From assembly GCA_009911365.1 (NCBI GenBank), contig QXXF01000014.1, positions 56,290-120,289 of the forward strand: a stretch of DNA of 64,000 nucleotides. Direction: 5' to 3'. Below, one piece after another: positions 53,728-62,619 of this stretch. The notes under the pieces are model-generated. The model ran no database searches. It was given only the letters and a program-made list of their open reading frames with translations, and was not told where the DNA came from. This DNA comes from Clostridiales bacterium. GTDB lineage: Bacteria > Bacillota > Clostridia > Peptostreptococcales > Anaerovoracaceae. The translations under genes and the position numbers were made by a program. Position 1 is the stretch's first letter. Each line of letters starts with the position of its first letter.

Positions 53728-55359
53728 TTATTTTCTCCTCGCATTCTCATATATCTCTTTCGCAAAATCCATAAATTCCAATGCCTCTTTTTCTGTTGCT
53801 ACATATCTCTGATGCACAATTTTATTTCTAAGTGAAACAAACTCTTTTGAAAATGGAATATTACTATATATGGCACTCTTTAGATAATCGTTAAGCCCAA
53901 AATGGGAAAAACCACCTTTTTTAGGATGCGGTTCAATGTAGTGCAAAGACAACTGATATTCTAATTCTGAATAGGCCGAAACTATACAGGCTGAATATTC
54001 ACCCTTTTGAAAAAGTCTGTGCGCATCAGAAAAAATATCCTGCTTGCTATTACTGTACATTTCTCTTTCTTTACCGTAAACTTCACATATCCATTCGCTT
54101 AATACTTTTTTAAAGTGGTATTCGACTTTTTCATCTGGAACATCAAATGTATAGTGTAACACTAATTGACCATTTAAGTCAGAAGTAGGTAAAGGTTTAT
54201 CTTTTTCGCAAATCATCAAAATATTTTTTTCTGATTTTACGGATTTAAGTAATCCGAGTTCAAGCATCACATTAGGTGTTGCGTCTGAAATATCTATAAT
54301 TGCTGCCTTAGATTTTCTGATAGCTGTACTTGAAATGTCAATCCAATTGTCTCCAGGCATTAGCATATCATCAATACGAACTGGCATAATCCCAAAACCA
54401 TTTAGAATAGGATTTAACATAGCTGACAGTTGCGAGATACGAGACATAGAACATGAAATAAAGCATAATTTATTATCCTCTGCTGGGATAATCATTTGTT
54501 CATTTATTTTTTCATTAGTACTCTCCGCAGTCCTGTCTCTCTCCTTATCTATATAATCTCTTAATTCAACAAAAAAGTCTCTCAATATAGTTTTATAATC
54601 TTTAGTTTCCCCTTCAAGATTGATCACCCTAATATTTCTTCTATGATATCTGGCTATTTTTTCTTGAGGTGCATTAACTGTTATACAATATGCAGGTTGG
54701 TTCATATTTCCTAATCTACTATTAATTATCTTCCAAATACCTCGGAAATCATCATCATCAAGACTATATCCTATTAGAAACATTGTATTGGTGATAAACA
54801 AGTTTGCAATGTATGTAGCAAAAACCGGATTTCGTTCTATGTACATATCGTAATCGTTCTCAGTTATAACCATCCTATCTGGATGATTAAAGTCTCCGTG
54901 CAATTTTACTATTTTACTCTCATCTTTGTTGCCTATTGTCCAGCGATCTTTTGTAACAACAACAGAAACCGGACGATGCATAAACGTCATTGCATCTTCC
55001 AGTAAGGAATCAAAATTCGTCGTGCAAATAGTTCCCGTAAATAAGTCGCAAAATGCTTTATATGTGGAGCCTGGTTGTATTTTCCCAAAATGGAGTTCTT
55101 TCATTAAGAATTCAACCAACTTTGTTCGAGAATATAAATCCTCATAATATGACAGTGCATCTATTGCGTTATTGTCATACACATAATCTGTAATTTCAGC
55201 AGCCGCAAGTTCTCCTAACTCATTCCAATCCGGCATTGTTAATCCTTTTGGAATATCTGCATTTTTTGAAAACCCTGCCCCTACAAATGGGATTACTCTA
55301 TTATTTACAAAATCATTTAATAATGGTTTCGGAATTGATAATATATATTTATATTCCAT
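53728..55359 (-). CDS. SIR2 / deoxyribosyltransferase-or-TIR-like / HEPN-like fusion protein
   Basis: 543 residues with three parts. Residues 20-270 are a SIR2_2-type domain: 'FVGAGFS' (25-31), 'TTNFDS' (113-118) and the catalytic 'KLHGD' (152-156), which would cleave NAD+. Residues 295-430 form a Rossmann-like domain with 'IDISDATPNVMLELGLL' (355-371), like TIR-like or nucleoside deoxyribosyltransferase N-glycosidases whose catalytic Glu sits in the ELG segment. Residues 440-540 are all-helical and carry 'RNKIVH' (R511-x4-H516), a HEPN ribonuclease-like motif. Start at 55359 follows GGAGG; a longer frame adds 19 codons without a site. SIR2 effectors typically kill infected cells by NAD+ loss. 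Domain three is the least certain. Confidence 0.8.
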   Translation of the reverse strand: MEYKYILSIPKPLLNDFVNNRVIPFVGAGFSKNADIPKGLTMPDWNELGELAAAEITDYVYDNNAIDALSYYEDLYSRTKLVEFLMKELHFGKIQPGSTYKAFCDLFTGTICTTNFDSLLEDAMTFMHRPVSVVVTKDRWTIGNKDESKIVKLHGDFNHPDRMVITENDYDMYIERNPVFATYIANLFITNTMFLIGYSLDDDDFRGIWKIINSRLGNMNQPAYCITVNAPQEKIARYHRRNIRVINLEGETKDYKTILRDFFVELRDYIDKERDRTAESTNEKINEQMIIPAEDNKLCFISCSMSRISQLSAMLNPILNGFGIMPVRIDDMLMPGDNWIDISSTAIRKSKAAIIDISDATPNVMLELGLLKSVKSEKNILMICEKDKPLPTSDLNGQLVLHYTFDVPDEKVEYHFKKVLSEWICEVYGKEREMYSNSKQDIFSDAHRLFQKGEYSACIVSAYSELEYQLSLHYIEPHPKKGGFSHFGLNDYLKSAIYSNIPFSKEFVSLRNKIVHQRYVATEKEALEFMDFAKEIYENARRK

Positions 55360-55480
55360 AGTCCATCCTCCGCCGTTTCTTCTTTCCATTATTCTATATT
55401 TACAACCGCCCTGCATTTCTGCAAAACTCTGTTCTCACAATATATTCTACACCTGTCGTCATCACAGATATCAATTCTCA

Positions 55481-56401
55481 CTAATCATAAATTCCTTTCC
55501 CCAGGCAGCACCTTTTAAACTTCTTCCCACTGCCACATGGACATGATTCATTTCTTCCTATTTTTTTCTTTTTCCGAATATCTGCATTTTTACCCCCCTG
55601 ATACTCATACGGAATGCCATGCTTTTCAAAATAAATTTTATCAATAAGACTGGGTCCGTTAGGTGGGAAAAAGGCTGCACTACTTTTTATTTTTTCCCTT
55701 AACTGAACATCTAAAAAATATTCTTCTATAACATCTAATTCATCCGAAGATAAAACATTCGCATGATTATCGATTCGCCAAACAACATAGTTAATAAAAT
55801 CCTGTGATCCTTTATGTAAATATTCCAAGATTTCTATAATGTTTTCAAAGTCATGCCAATTACATACCCACGGATAAGGCTCATCTGCATCTTTTTCTAA
55901 TATTAAAGATGTATTTACCGCCAAGCCTCCGAATTGATTTAAAGTAAGTACAAGTGGTAATATAATCTTCTGCGGAATATTTTCAATGTGAAACTTGTTG
56001 TTCTTATTCTCATATAAGACTACGTCTTTCTTCCCTTCAATAAACTTTTTCAGGGTAATTGCTTGTGAATACGCCCCTCCTATTCCGCTATCTGAATGGA
56101 AGTGGTCGGATATGCGTTTGTAGGCTTTTTGAGGATTAAAAAATGGCTCTCTAACTTTAGATGCTTTTACCTCTGCTATTAAGATATAATCATGAAACTC
56201 TATTAAAATGTCATGTTCCTTAGTTCCTCTTTCTTCACATACACTTGTATGATATATCACTTCATCTCCAAAAATGCTTTTGAAATAGCCAAGGAACTGG
56301 CTTTCAACAATCTCTGCTTTAACTTTTTTATATTTATCAGCAAATTTATTCTGCGGATTTTCCAATACTTCAGTTATATAATTATAAATTGCATTTAACA
56401 A
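55481..56401 (-). CDS. NERD-like nuclease part with SEC-C zinc tail (second half of split gene)
   Basis: 306 codons if started at TTG 56401, with no ribosome site. It is in the same frame as the ORF at 56405-57280, separated only by TAG and one TTT codon. It carries a PD-(D/E)xK-like core: Asp64 in 'KEHDILIEF' and Glu77-x-Lys79 in 'LIAEVKAS', followed by a SEC-C zinc-binding end 'GRNESCPCGSGKKFKRCC'. The fold is that of nuclease-related restriction-like proteins. Most likely the two ORFs are one ~600-residue protein interrupted by a CAG-to-TAG change. Confidence 0.75.
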   Translation of the reverse strand: MLNAIYNYITEVLENPQNKFADKYKKVKAEIVESQFLGYFKSIFGDEVIYHTSVCEERGTKEHDILIEFHDYILIAEVKASKVREPFFNPQKAYKRISDHFHSDSGIGGAYSQAITLKKFIEGKKDVVLYENKNNKFHIENIPQKIILPLVLTLNQFGGLAVNTSLILEKDADEPYPWVCNWHDFENIIEILEYLHKGSQDFINYVVWRIDNHANVLSSDELDVIEEYFLDVQLREKIKSSAAFFPPNGPSLIDKIYFEKHGIPYEYQGGKNADIRKKKKIGRNESCPCGSGKKFKRCCLGKGIYD

Positions 56402-56404
56402 AAA

Positions 56405-57280
56405 CTACGGATGAACGATAAATAATGTTTCCCCTTCATCAAGCCAACAAAGAGGATGCTCTGCAAATGGGTTCTTTCCATTGTAGTATGAGAAATCTCT
56501 CTCTTTTCTATATAAACCAAAGATATCTATTAATCTTTTCCCTTTTTCTTTTCCAAATATATCATATATTTTCGATGCCTTTATTGAATTCAAGCTATCC
56601 ATTGCATTTTGCAGATTCAAGCCTGCCGAACCTTGTGCAAACGCTAATAGACGTTCATATTCTTTTTCCACATCGACTGCATAAGGGTTTAAGGAATCCA
56701 AAAACTTTTTTATACCATCTATTGCATATTTTGACGAACTCATTGCACTTTCAAATTCATCGCACACTAATTGATAAAACGCAATGTAGTCCTCCGTTAT
56801 CAACCCAGTCAAATTTTCTAATTCCGAATCAAACGAACTGTAAAGTATTTTGATCAGATGTATAGTCTGTTCTGCGTATCTCAATATTCCTGTGTCAAAG
56901 TAAGATGTGAAGGCATCCATCGATACCAGATTTCTTTTTATATCGTCAGACTGAGATGATGGATCAATATCAAGAAAAGTTTTCGTATATTCCAAAGTAA
57001 TCTCTTGAACATCATTTTCTAACTCGTTATATATTCCACTTTCCTCATCGTTTGTAATATGCCCATCGCTTTTATCATCGGTACTCATAAGTAAGCCGGC
57101 CAAATAAGTATACTGCTTCTGAGGTGAAATTAAATTTGTCTTATTAAATATATCAGATTGCTCAGCCATATCTGATGCTCCATTTGCAAAGGTAATAAAA
57201 TGAATTCCAATCATGCCCAGCAAATCTCTCGTACCAATATGTTGAAGCTTTTCTTTTAATTTTTTTATTTTTTCGTCCAT
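56405..57280 (-). CDS. N-terminal half of the NERD/SEC-C gene (amber-split)
   Basis: 291 residues, helical, no motif I recognise, ending 'CWLDEGETLFIVHP' directly before TAG (56405-56407). The downstream nuclease ORF continues in the same frame. The start ATG at 57280 has AAGGAG shortly upstream, so translation should begin normally here. Whether this half works alone, is read through, or is simply inactivated cannot be seen from the sequence. Confidence 0.65.
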   Translation of the reverse strand: MDEKIKKLKEKLQHIGTRDLLGMIGIHFITFANGASDMAEQSDIFNKTNLISPQKQYTYLAGLLMSTDDKSDGHITNDEESGIYNELENDVQEITLEYTKTFLDIDPSSQSDDIKRNLVSMDAFTSYFDTGILRYAEQTIHLIKILYSSFDSELENLTGLITEDYIAFYQLVCDEFESAMSSSKYAIDGIKKFLDSLNPYAVDVEKEYERLLAFAQGSAGLNLQNAMDSLNSIKASKIYDIFGKEKGKRLIDIFGLYRKERDFSYYNGKNPFAEHPLCWLDEGETLFIVHP

Positions 57281-57387
57281 ACACTTGCTCCTTTACTTCA
57301 CAACATAAACGCTACTATACCCGTATCAAATATTTCTGCATTGTCACATTTTTTGTCGGAGATTATGACGCACTGAAGGCATTTAAG

Positions 57388-58248
57388 TTATATTGTCTTT
57401 ACTCCTAATTTCTTTTGGTTCTCATATGTACTCCAAATAAAATCAACAAATGTAATACTGCTTCCAACTGCCAATTTAGCATGACGCTCTTCCAATCCTT
57501 GAAAAGATGCACTTTTCCCATGACCGCTACCAAAAGGATTTCTGATCTCTGCCAATTTTGTCGGGATCGCTCTTAAATTTCCTAAAACCGCCTTTATAGC
57601 ATCCGCACCCTGATCTGTTTCCTGTATATTTGCTGGCAATAAATTCAGCGCACCCATCGCTTTATTTGTAAGTTGAGGAACATCATCGTTTTTACTCCAT
57701 TCAATGCCCAACTCATCCAAAATCGTTTTACAGCAACTCTCTATAAGCTCTTTTGCAAGTCCAATGGCATTTGTTGGATTCGTTGACTGCATAGAAACCA
57801 TTAACTCTATTTGCTGAGACATATATTCACTTGAAAACTTGCCTTTCAAGTCATCGGCCGTTTTAGCAATAGCAGATGAGCCGCCTTCCAATCTATCTAT
57901 AACAGTCTTATACTTTTTGTAAATTCTTGCGTATCTTTCATCGTATCTTGAAATGCTGCTCCCCCAATACAAATCATCCTCATAATTTTCATTGTATTCA
58001 TATTCCATATTATCCTCATAATAATGAAACAAATCGGAAAGTAGCTTAAATCTATTTTCATCAGTAGCGCTATTCAAATATGCTATAAGAGACTTTCCTT
58101 TTGAAAGCCCATACTTTGCGCATAATGCTTCTCCTATACTATTTGTTGTAAATACATCAAAATCATTCGTTGAAAAATTCAGAACATATCCACTTCTGTT
58201 AAATAGCATCAGGAATGTTCCTTCTTCTTGTTTTGTTATTTCAGCCAT
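57388..58248 (-). CDS. AbiJ-like abortive infection protein
   Basis: 286 residues. The first ~65 residues resemble an AbiJ N-terminal domain ('NRSGYVLNFSTNDFDVF'). The last 130 match the abortive-infection C-terminal domain (PF14355-like) with 'AIGLAKELIESCCKTIL' and the HEPN-type motif 'RNPFGSGHG' (R236...H243). Proteins of this type shut down growth during phage infection, probably by RNA cleavage. It begins 19 bases after the XRE gene stop and is probably in its operon. Confidence 0.82.
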   Translation of the reverse strand: MAEITKQEEGTFLMLFNRSGYVLNFSTNDFDVFTTNSIGEALCAKYGLSKGKSLIAYLNSATDENRFKLLSDLFHYYEDNMEYEYNENYEDDLYWGSSISRYDERYARIYKKYKTVIDRLEGGSSAIAKTADDLKGKFSSEYMSQQIELMVSMQSTNPTNAIGLAKELIESCCKTILDELGIEWSKNDDVPQLTNKAMGALNLLPANIQETDQGADAIKAVLGNLRAIPTKLAEIRNPFGSGHGKSASFQGLEERHAKLAVGSSITFVDFIWSTYENQKKLGVKTI

Positions 58249-58267
58249 TGCAATACATGCCTCCCGA

Positions 58268-58492
58268 CTATTTTCTCCCTATTTTTATTTCGCTTCCATC
58301 CGGCAACACAAACGCCTGCTCATATCCTACACCCAGTGCTTCTGCAATCCTCATCATTTCTTCAAAAGACACAGTGCCACGCTGCAACTTCTTATTAAAG
58401 TTCTGCGGTGTCTGCCCAATGCGCCGACAAAGTTCCGCAAGACTGATATTCTGTTTCTCACACAACTCTCTTATCATGTCCGATGTTGTCAT
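58268..58492 (-). CDS. XRE-family regulator of the defence cluster
   Basis: 74 residues with a complete XRE helix-turn-helix ('NISLAELCRRIGQTPQNFN', then 'KKLQRGTVSFEEMMRIAEA'). It is the first gene of the leftward run and the likely repressor or antitoxin-like control of the AbiJ-like gene behind it. Confidence 0.85.
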   Translation of the reverse strand: MTTSDMIRELCEKQNISLAELCRRIGQTPQNFNKKLQRGTVSFEEMMRIAEALGVGYEQAFVLPDGSEIKIGRK

Positions 58493-58585
58493 GATCCACC
58501 TCCACTAATGTACTTCCCATTATAAACCATCTGGTTGATAAACACAAGATACCTCTATGATAGTTTACTGAAAATTCATCAAGAA

Positions 58586-58618
58586 TTAAAAAACACCCTA
58601 CATTTCTGCAAGGTGCCA
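58586..58618 (-). terminator. Probable terminator behind the left recombinase gene
   Basis: CACCCT and AAGGTG arms surround a short loop, with A-runs on the left side that give a U-run on the minus strand. It lies 4 bases past the recombinase stop codon. The remaining part of 58493-58585 holds the defence-cluster promoter and nothing else I can name. Confidence 0.45.
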
Positions 58619-58621
58619 TTC

Positions 58622-60211
58622 CTACAATATTTCCCATTCCTTTCGCTCCACATCCACTGCCGTCCCCGATTTGAATTCCACCTCAAACCGCTCCTCGTAG
58701 ACCGTAACCTTATCAATCAGCCGCCGTACAAGCTGCTCATCATATTCTAAGACCTCGGTTGCCTGACTGTTCAGAAATTCCCGCATTTCCGCAATCCGCT
58801 TTTTCAAACCTTCCCGCTCGGCACTCTCCGCCAGAGCTTCCTGCTTTTTCTCCCGTAGGCGGTTAATCTCCTCAGCGATGTCGCTATAATCCTTTTTACC
58901 ATTTGCCAGCCGAAGCAGTTCCTTCTGTAATTCGTTCAACTTCGTTTCAATGCCCTCTACCGAGGATTCATCCTCCTGCCGGATAACCGCCTCGACGTTC
59001 TCCTGCAGGGTAGCCATCATACTACCCCTATTTCCAAGCACCATATTGATTGCCTGCCCCACCGCTGTCTGTAGTTCCGATTCCTGAATGGTCGGCGCAT
59101 CACAGGCAGTTGAGCCATGCTCTACACGGGTACAGCACCGCCATACGATAGAATGTTTCCCACGGTTGTTCCATGCAATCCTGCGGTAAATATCTCCGCA
59201 CTTCGGGCAGTAAACAATACTGGATAGAGCGTATTTACTGCTATAGACCCGTTTCTTCCGTTTCGCCCCGCTGTGCAGGTTTGCCCTCCTTGCCATTTCC
59301 TCCTGCACCTGCATATAAAGGTCACGGGGAATGATAGGTTCATGGCTATTTTCCACATAATACTGTGGAACGATGCCGTTATTCTGCACCCGCTTTTTAT
59401 TAAGGAAATCCACGGTATAGGTTTTCTGCAACAGGGCATCGCCGATATATTTCTCGTTTTGCAGTATTTTCCGCAGTGTTTCCGGCCTCCATTTTGATTT
59501 GCCTGCCGCTGTAAGGATTCCGTCCGCTTCAAGGCCTCTTGCTATCTGGAGCAGGCTTCCGCCCTCCAGGTATTCCCGATAGATACGCTTTACTACTTCC
59601 GCTCCCACAGGATCGATGATCAGATGCCCTTCCTCGTCTTTTGTGTATCCGAGGAAGCGGTTATGGTTGACCTGCACCTCGCCGTTCTGGTATCGGTACT
59701 GCAGTCCCAATTTAATGTTCTGGCTGAGCGACTGGCTTTCTTGCTGGGCAAGGGATGCCATAATGGTCAGCAGCACCTCCCCTTTGGAATCCATCGTATT
59801 GATATTCTCTTTCTCAAAGAAAACAGGTATGTTCTTTTCTTTCAGTTCACGGATATATTTCAGGCAGTCCAGCGTGTTCCTTGCAAACCGGCTGATGGAT
59901 TTTGTAATGATCATGTCAATCCCGCCTGCCATACATTCTTCAATCATGCGGTTAAATTCACTGCGTTTTTTTGTATTACAGCCGCTGATCCCGTCATCCG
60001 CAAATATGCCCGCCAGCTCCCATTCCGGATTTTTCTGGATGAACTGGGTGTAATGTTCCACCTGGACTTCATAGCTACTTGCCTGCTCGTCACTGTCTGT
60101 GGAGACACGGCAGTAGGCGGCAACCCTGAGTTTTGGTTTTTCTTCTTTGGTCACAGTGTTTCCCACCCTTTTCCGGGCAGGAATAACCGTAACATTCTTA
60201 TTCAGTTCCAT
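58622..60211 (-). CDS. Serine recombinase (left gene of three)
   Basis: About 529 residues. The resolvase domain begins near residue 30 with the catalytic Ser in '[17 protein letters not shown]', then '[19 protein letters not shown]' and '[12 protein letters not shown]'. A recombinase domain, a zinc ribbon ('[14 protein letters not shown]' with later Cys) and a coiled coil follow. Large serine recombinases integrate and excise phages and ICEs without host factors. Start placed at 60211 behind AGGTGG, overlapping the end of the small middle gene. Confidence 0.9.
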   Translation of the reverse strand: MELNKNVTVIPARKRVGNTVTKEEKPKLRVAAYCRVSTDSDEQASSYEVQVEHYTQFIQKNPEWELAGIFADDGISGCNTKKRSEFNRMIEECMAGGIDMIITKSISRFARNTLDCLKYIRELKEKNIPVFFEKENINTMDSKGEVLLTIMASLAQQESQSLSQNIKLGLQYRYQNGEVQVNHNRFLGYTKDEEGHLIIDPVGAEVVKRIYREYLEGGSLLQIARGLEADGILTAAGKSKWRPETLRKILQNEKYIGDALLQKTYTVDFLNKKRVQNNGIVPQYYVENSHEPIIPRDLYMQVQEEMARRANLHSGAKRKKRVYSSKYALSSIVYCPKCGDIYRRIAWNNRGKHSIVWRCCTRVEHGSTACDAPTIQESELQTAVGQAINMVLGNRGSMMATLQENVEAVIRQEDESSVEGIETKLNELQKELLRLANGKKDYSDIAEEINRLREKKQEALAESAEREGLKKRIAEMREFLNSQATEVLEYDEQLVRRLIDKVTVYEERFEVEFKSGTAVDVERKEWEIL

Positions 60212-60629
60212 CCTGTTCCACCTCACTCTCTATCAGACTGTAAGCATAGGCAGCCTGTTCAAAGGGGTTCTCATAGACCTTTTTCACGGCAGGCATAATA
60301 AACCGAGTTGGAAATTCTATTTTCTGCTCACCCTTCAGCTCCCTTACACGCCCAAGTGACTTTGCACGGCTCATACGCACTTCCTCTGCCTTGTCAAAAA
60401 TTTCCTGGCCAATGATTGACGGGTAGTAATCATCTCCAAGATATTTTACATTCCGCAGCATCCGTCCGGCGCTACCATGGTAAAGTTTCAATCCGGCTTT
60501 CTCAGCCGCTGCCATAAGTGCCAGACCGGAAATATAATAATCAAAGAAATTCCGCACAACCGCAGCCTCCTTTTCATCTACGACCGCCAGACCATTCTCA
60601 ATCTTATATCCATATGGTATGTGCCCCAT
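60198..60629 (-). CDS. Recombinase-domain-only accessory protein (middle gene of three)
   Basis: 143 residues resembling only the middle 'recombinase' DNA-binding domain of large serine recombinases ('[19 protein letters not shown]', '[19 protein letters not shown]'). It has no catalytic serine domain. The ATG follows the upstream recombinase stop directly and its end overlaps the next recombinase start, so the three genes form one translationally linked cassette. It is likely a helper of recombination. Confidence 0.85.
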   Translation of the reverse strand: MGHIPYGYKIENGLAVVDEKEAAVVRNFFDYYISGLALMAAAEKAGLKLYHGSAGRMLRNVKYLGDDYYPSIIGQEIFDKAEEVRMSRAKSLGRVRELKGEQKIEFPTRFIMPAVKKVYENPFEQAAYAYSLIESEVEQDGTE

Positions 60630-62192
60630 TTAATCCACCAGCCTTTCTTTCAAACACAGCCCACATTTTAGTCCAAAGGTGACTTCACTTCTCGACTGGA
60701 CTGTGATCCCATCCACATATTTAAGGAAAATCCCATCATCAAATTCTGTAAGCATAACTCCCTTTGACACAAATTTGAGCAGGCCCTGTAATTCATCCGC
60801 CTTTTCCATATCACCGCTGATGGAGTGCATCAGGCTTTCTTTTTCCTGACGCAGTTCTGCCGCCTCTACCGCCAGTGAATTGCTCTCTTTGTTAAAAAGG
60901 GCAGGTTCCAGATAGCCCCCTGCCATCAGATTTGTCAGCACCTGTTTCTGCTCCATATTTCTCTCGATCTGCCTTTCAAACTCCCCGACTTTTAAAGGCC
61001 GTGCCTTGTCGTCCAAACCTCTCAAGCTTTGGAGCAGGGGACGGAGCACCAACTTATGTCCGAAGACCAGTTTATTCATCATTGTCACAAATGCCTTTTT
61101 TAAAGCAGTATCGGTAATATATTTTAAGGAACAGCTGTCTTTATCCGTCAGATGGTTGGCGCAGCACCATGCCACATAATTACCGCTCGGCTTATAATGT
61201 TGACGCCTTTTAAAGCTGCCCCCGCATTCCGAACACCGGATCCTGCCTGAAAAACCGTAACGGTTCTGATATTTATCTGTATCCCTGCCATTGCCTTTCT
61301 CCCTGGCGCGCTGGCGGAGCACCGCATTCGCCCTGTCGAAATCCTCATGGCTGATGATAGCCGCATGGTGGCCTTGGACTAAATACTGGTCAAGCTCGCC
61401 ATAATTCGTATGGCGGTTAAAGCTGCTGTCCGTATAAGTTTTTTGGTATATGACATCACCGGTATATTTTTCATTGCCAATGATCCCATTGATTGTCCCA
61501 GGCGTCCATCTGTCATTTTTCTTGGTAGGGATACCCTTTTCATTCAGTCCGTCTGCAATGGTGTGGGTGCTTATGCCTGACAGTGTATCCGTAAAGATCT
61601 GTTTTACGATCTCTGCCTGCTCCGGGACGATGACCATCTCGCCCTCCACATTCTCATAACCATAAGGCGGGTAGGAGATCACAAACGTTCCATTTTGAAA
61701 GCGTCTCTTTGCTGACCATTTATTGTTCTCAGAAATCGACACCGACTCGTTCTCAGCAAGGCCGCTTAGAATGGAAAGCATCAGTTCGCTCTCCATCGAT
61801 CCGGTATTCAGATTCTCTTTCTCAAAATAAATGCAGACGTTTAGGTCAAGCAGTTTTCTCACCAGTTCCAGGCAGTCTGTGGTATTCCTTGCAAACCGGC
61901 TGATGGACTTTGTAACAATGAATTCGATTTTTCCTTTTTCACAGTCAGCCACCATCGAAAGCAGCCCGTTTCTCTTTGCTTTTTTTGTCCCGCTGACTCC
62001 TTCGTCATAATACAGCCCGGCAAACTCCCACTCATCATTTGATTTGATGTAATTTTCATAATGGGCTTTCTGTGCCGCCAGGCTGACAAGCTGTTCATCA
62101 CTTGCGGTTGACACTCTGCAATAAGCTGCCACCCGCAGTTTTTCCTTTTTATCAAGGGATCTGTTTTCCTCAATCTTTGTTATCCGTTTCAT
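60630..62192 (-). CDS. Serine recombinase (right gene of three)
   Basis: About 520 residues: catalytic '[17 protein letters not shown]', 'YDEGVSGTKKAKRNGLLSM', '[19 protein letters not shown]', zinc ribbon 'IRCSECGGSFKRRQHYK' and coiled coil. Only about half identical in style to the left gene, so both may be needed for integration or excision. Start at 62192 follows AGGTGAG. Gene order with a phage amidase and holin to the right indicates the end of a prophage or a phage-derived element. Confidence 0.9.
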   Translation of the reverse strand: MKRITKIEENRSLDKKEKLRVAAYCRVSTASDEQLVSLAAQKAHYENYIKSNDEWEFAGLYYDEGVSGTKKAKRNGLLSMVADCEKGKIEFIVTKSISRFARNTTDCLELVRKLLDLNVCIYFEKENLNTGSMESELMLSILSGLAENESVSISENNKWSAKRRFQNGTFVISYPPYGYENVEGEMVIVPEQAEIVKQIFTDTLSGISTHTIADGLNEKGIPTKKNDRWTPGTINGIIGNEKYTGDVIYQKTYTDSSFNRHTNYGELDQYLVQGHHAAIISHEDFDRANAVLRQRAREKGNGRDTDKYQNRYGFSGRIRCSECGGSFKRRQHYKPSGNYVAWCCANHLTDKDSCSLKYITDTALKKAFVTMMNKLVFGHKLVLRPLLQSLRGLDDKARPLKVGEFERQIERNMEQKQVLTNLMAGGYLEPALFNKESNSLAVEAAELRQEKESLMHSISGDMEKADELQGLLKFVSKGVMLTEFDDGIFLKYVDGITVQSRSEVTFGLKCGLCLKERLVD

Positions 62193-62244
62193 CCACTCAC
62201 CTCGCTTCCGGTAGGTCATATATTCGCTCTAAAAGCCGGTAATA

Positions 62245-62475
62245 TCAAGTCATTTTAGGCATAATCTCTGATAAAAACGGTAAGAAAGTCTGGCGGTTTT
62301 TTGCGGTTATTTTGTTGAATTCAGCCACAGAAATAATCCCTGTGCCGAGCATCTTTTCCATCAGTTTCTGAGCCATATAATAGTCATATTCCTGTTCCAG
62401 TTCTTCCGTGGTAAAGGTTTTTACATAAGAAACCGGGGACTGCTGCTCCGGCGTTAATTTTGTTATCTGCATCAT
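62245..62475 (-). CDS. SHOCT-like small protein
   Basis: 76 residues with a C-terminal SHOCT-like segment ('KLMEKMLGTGIISVAEFNK'). Small proteins of this kind often precede serine-recombinase cassettes in Clostridial prophages; function unknown. It is 52 bases upstream of the recombinase gene in the same direction, with a GGAGGA before the ATG. Confidence 0.75.
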   Translation of the reverse strand: MMQITKLTPEQQSPVSYVKTFTTEELEQEYDYYMAQKLMEKMLGTGIISVAEFNKITAKNRQTFLPFLSEIMPKMT

Positions 62476-62564
62476 ATTCCTCCAATCGGAAGGAAAGTTC
62501 CTTCATAATACGGAGAAAAAATCATGCTTTTGGGGACCCATGCCTATAAAAAAGCAAAAAAATA

Positions 62565-62598
62565 ATGCCCATCAGAGAAGCAAATCTCCAACGGGCAT
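62565..62598 (-). terminator. Terminator behind the amidase gene
   Basis: ATGCCC and GGGCAT arms with an inner GAGA/TCTC pair, and an A-run on the left that gives U's on the minus strand. It lies 21 bases past the amidase stop. Confidence 0.7.
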
Positions 62599-62619
62599 AA
62601 ATCCATCATCTGTATGCAG

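Noticed and set aside
30845-57280. Several in-frame TAG codons (IS3 orfB twice, MATE remnant, NERD/SEC-C gene) as a sign of amber recoding
   Set aside because: Intact genes in the window such as the DUF1002 gene end in TAG, and most affected genes also carry frameshifts or deletions. C-to-T decay explains them.
58268-58508. XRE gene as antitoxin of a classical two-gene toxin-antitoxin pair
   Set aside because: The following gene is a 286-residue AbiJ-like protein rather than a small toxin, so regulation of a defence operon is the more cautious reading.
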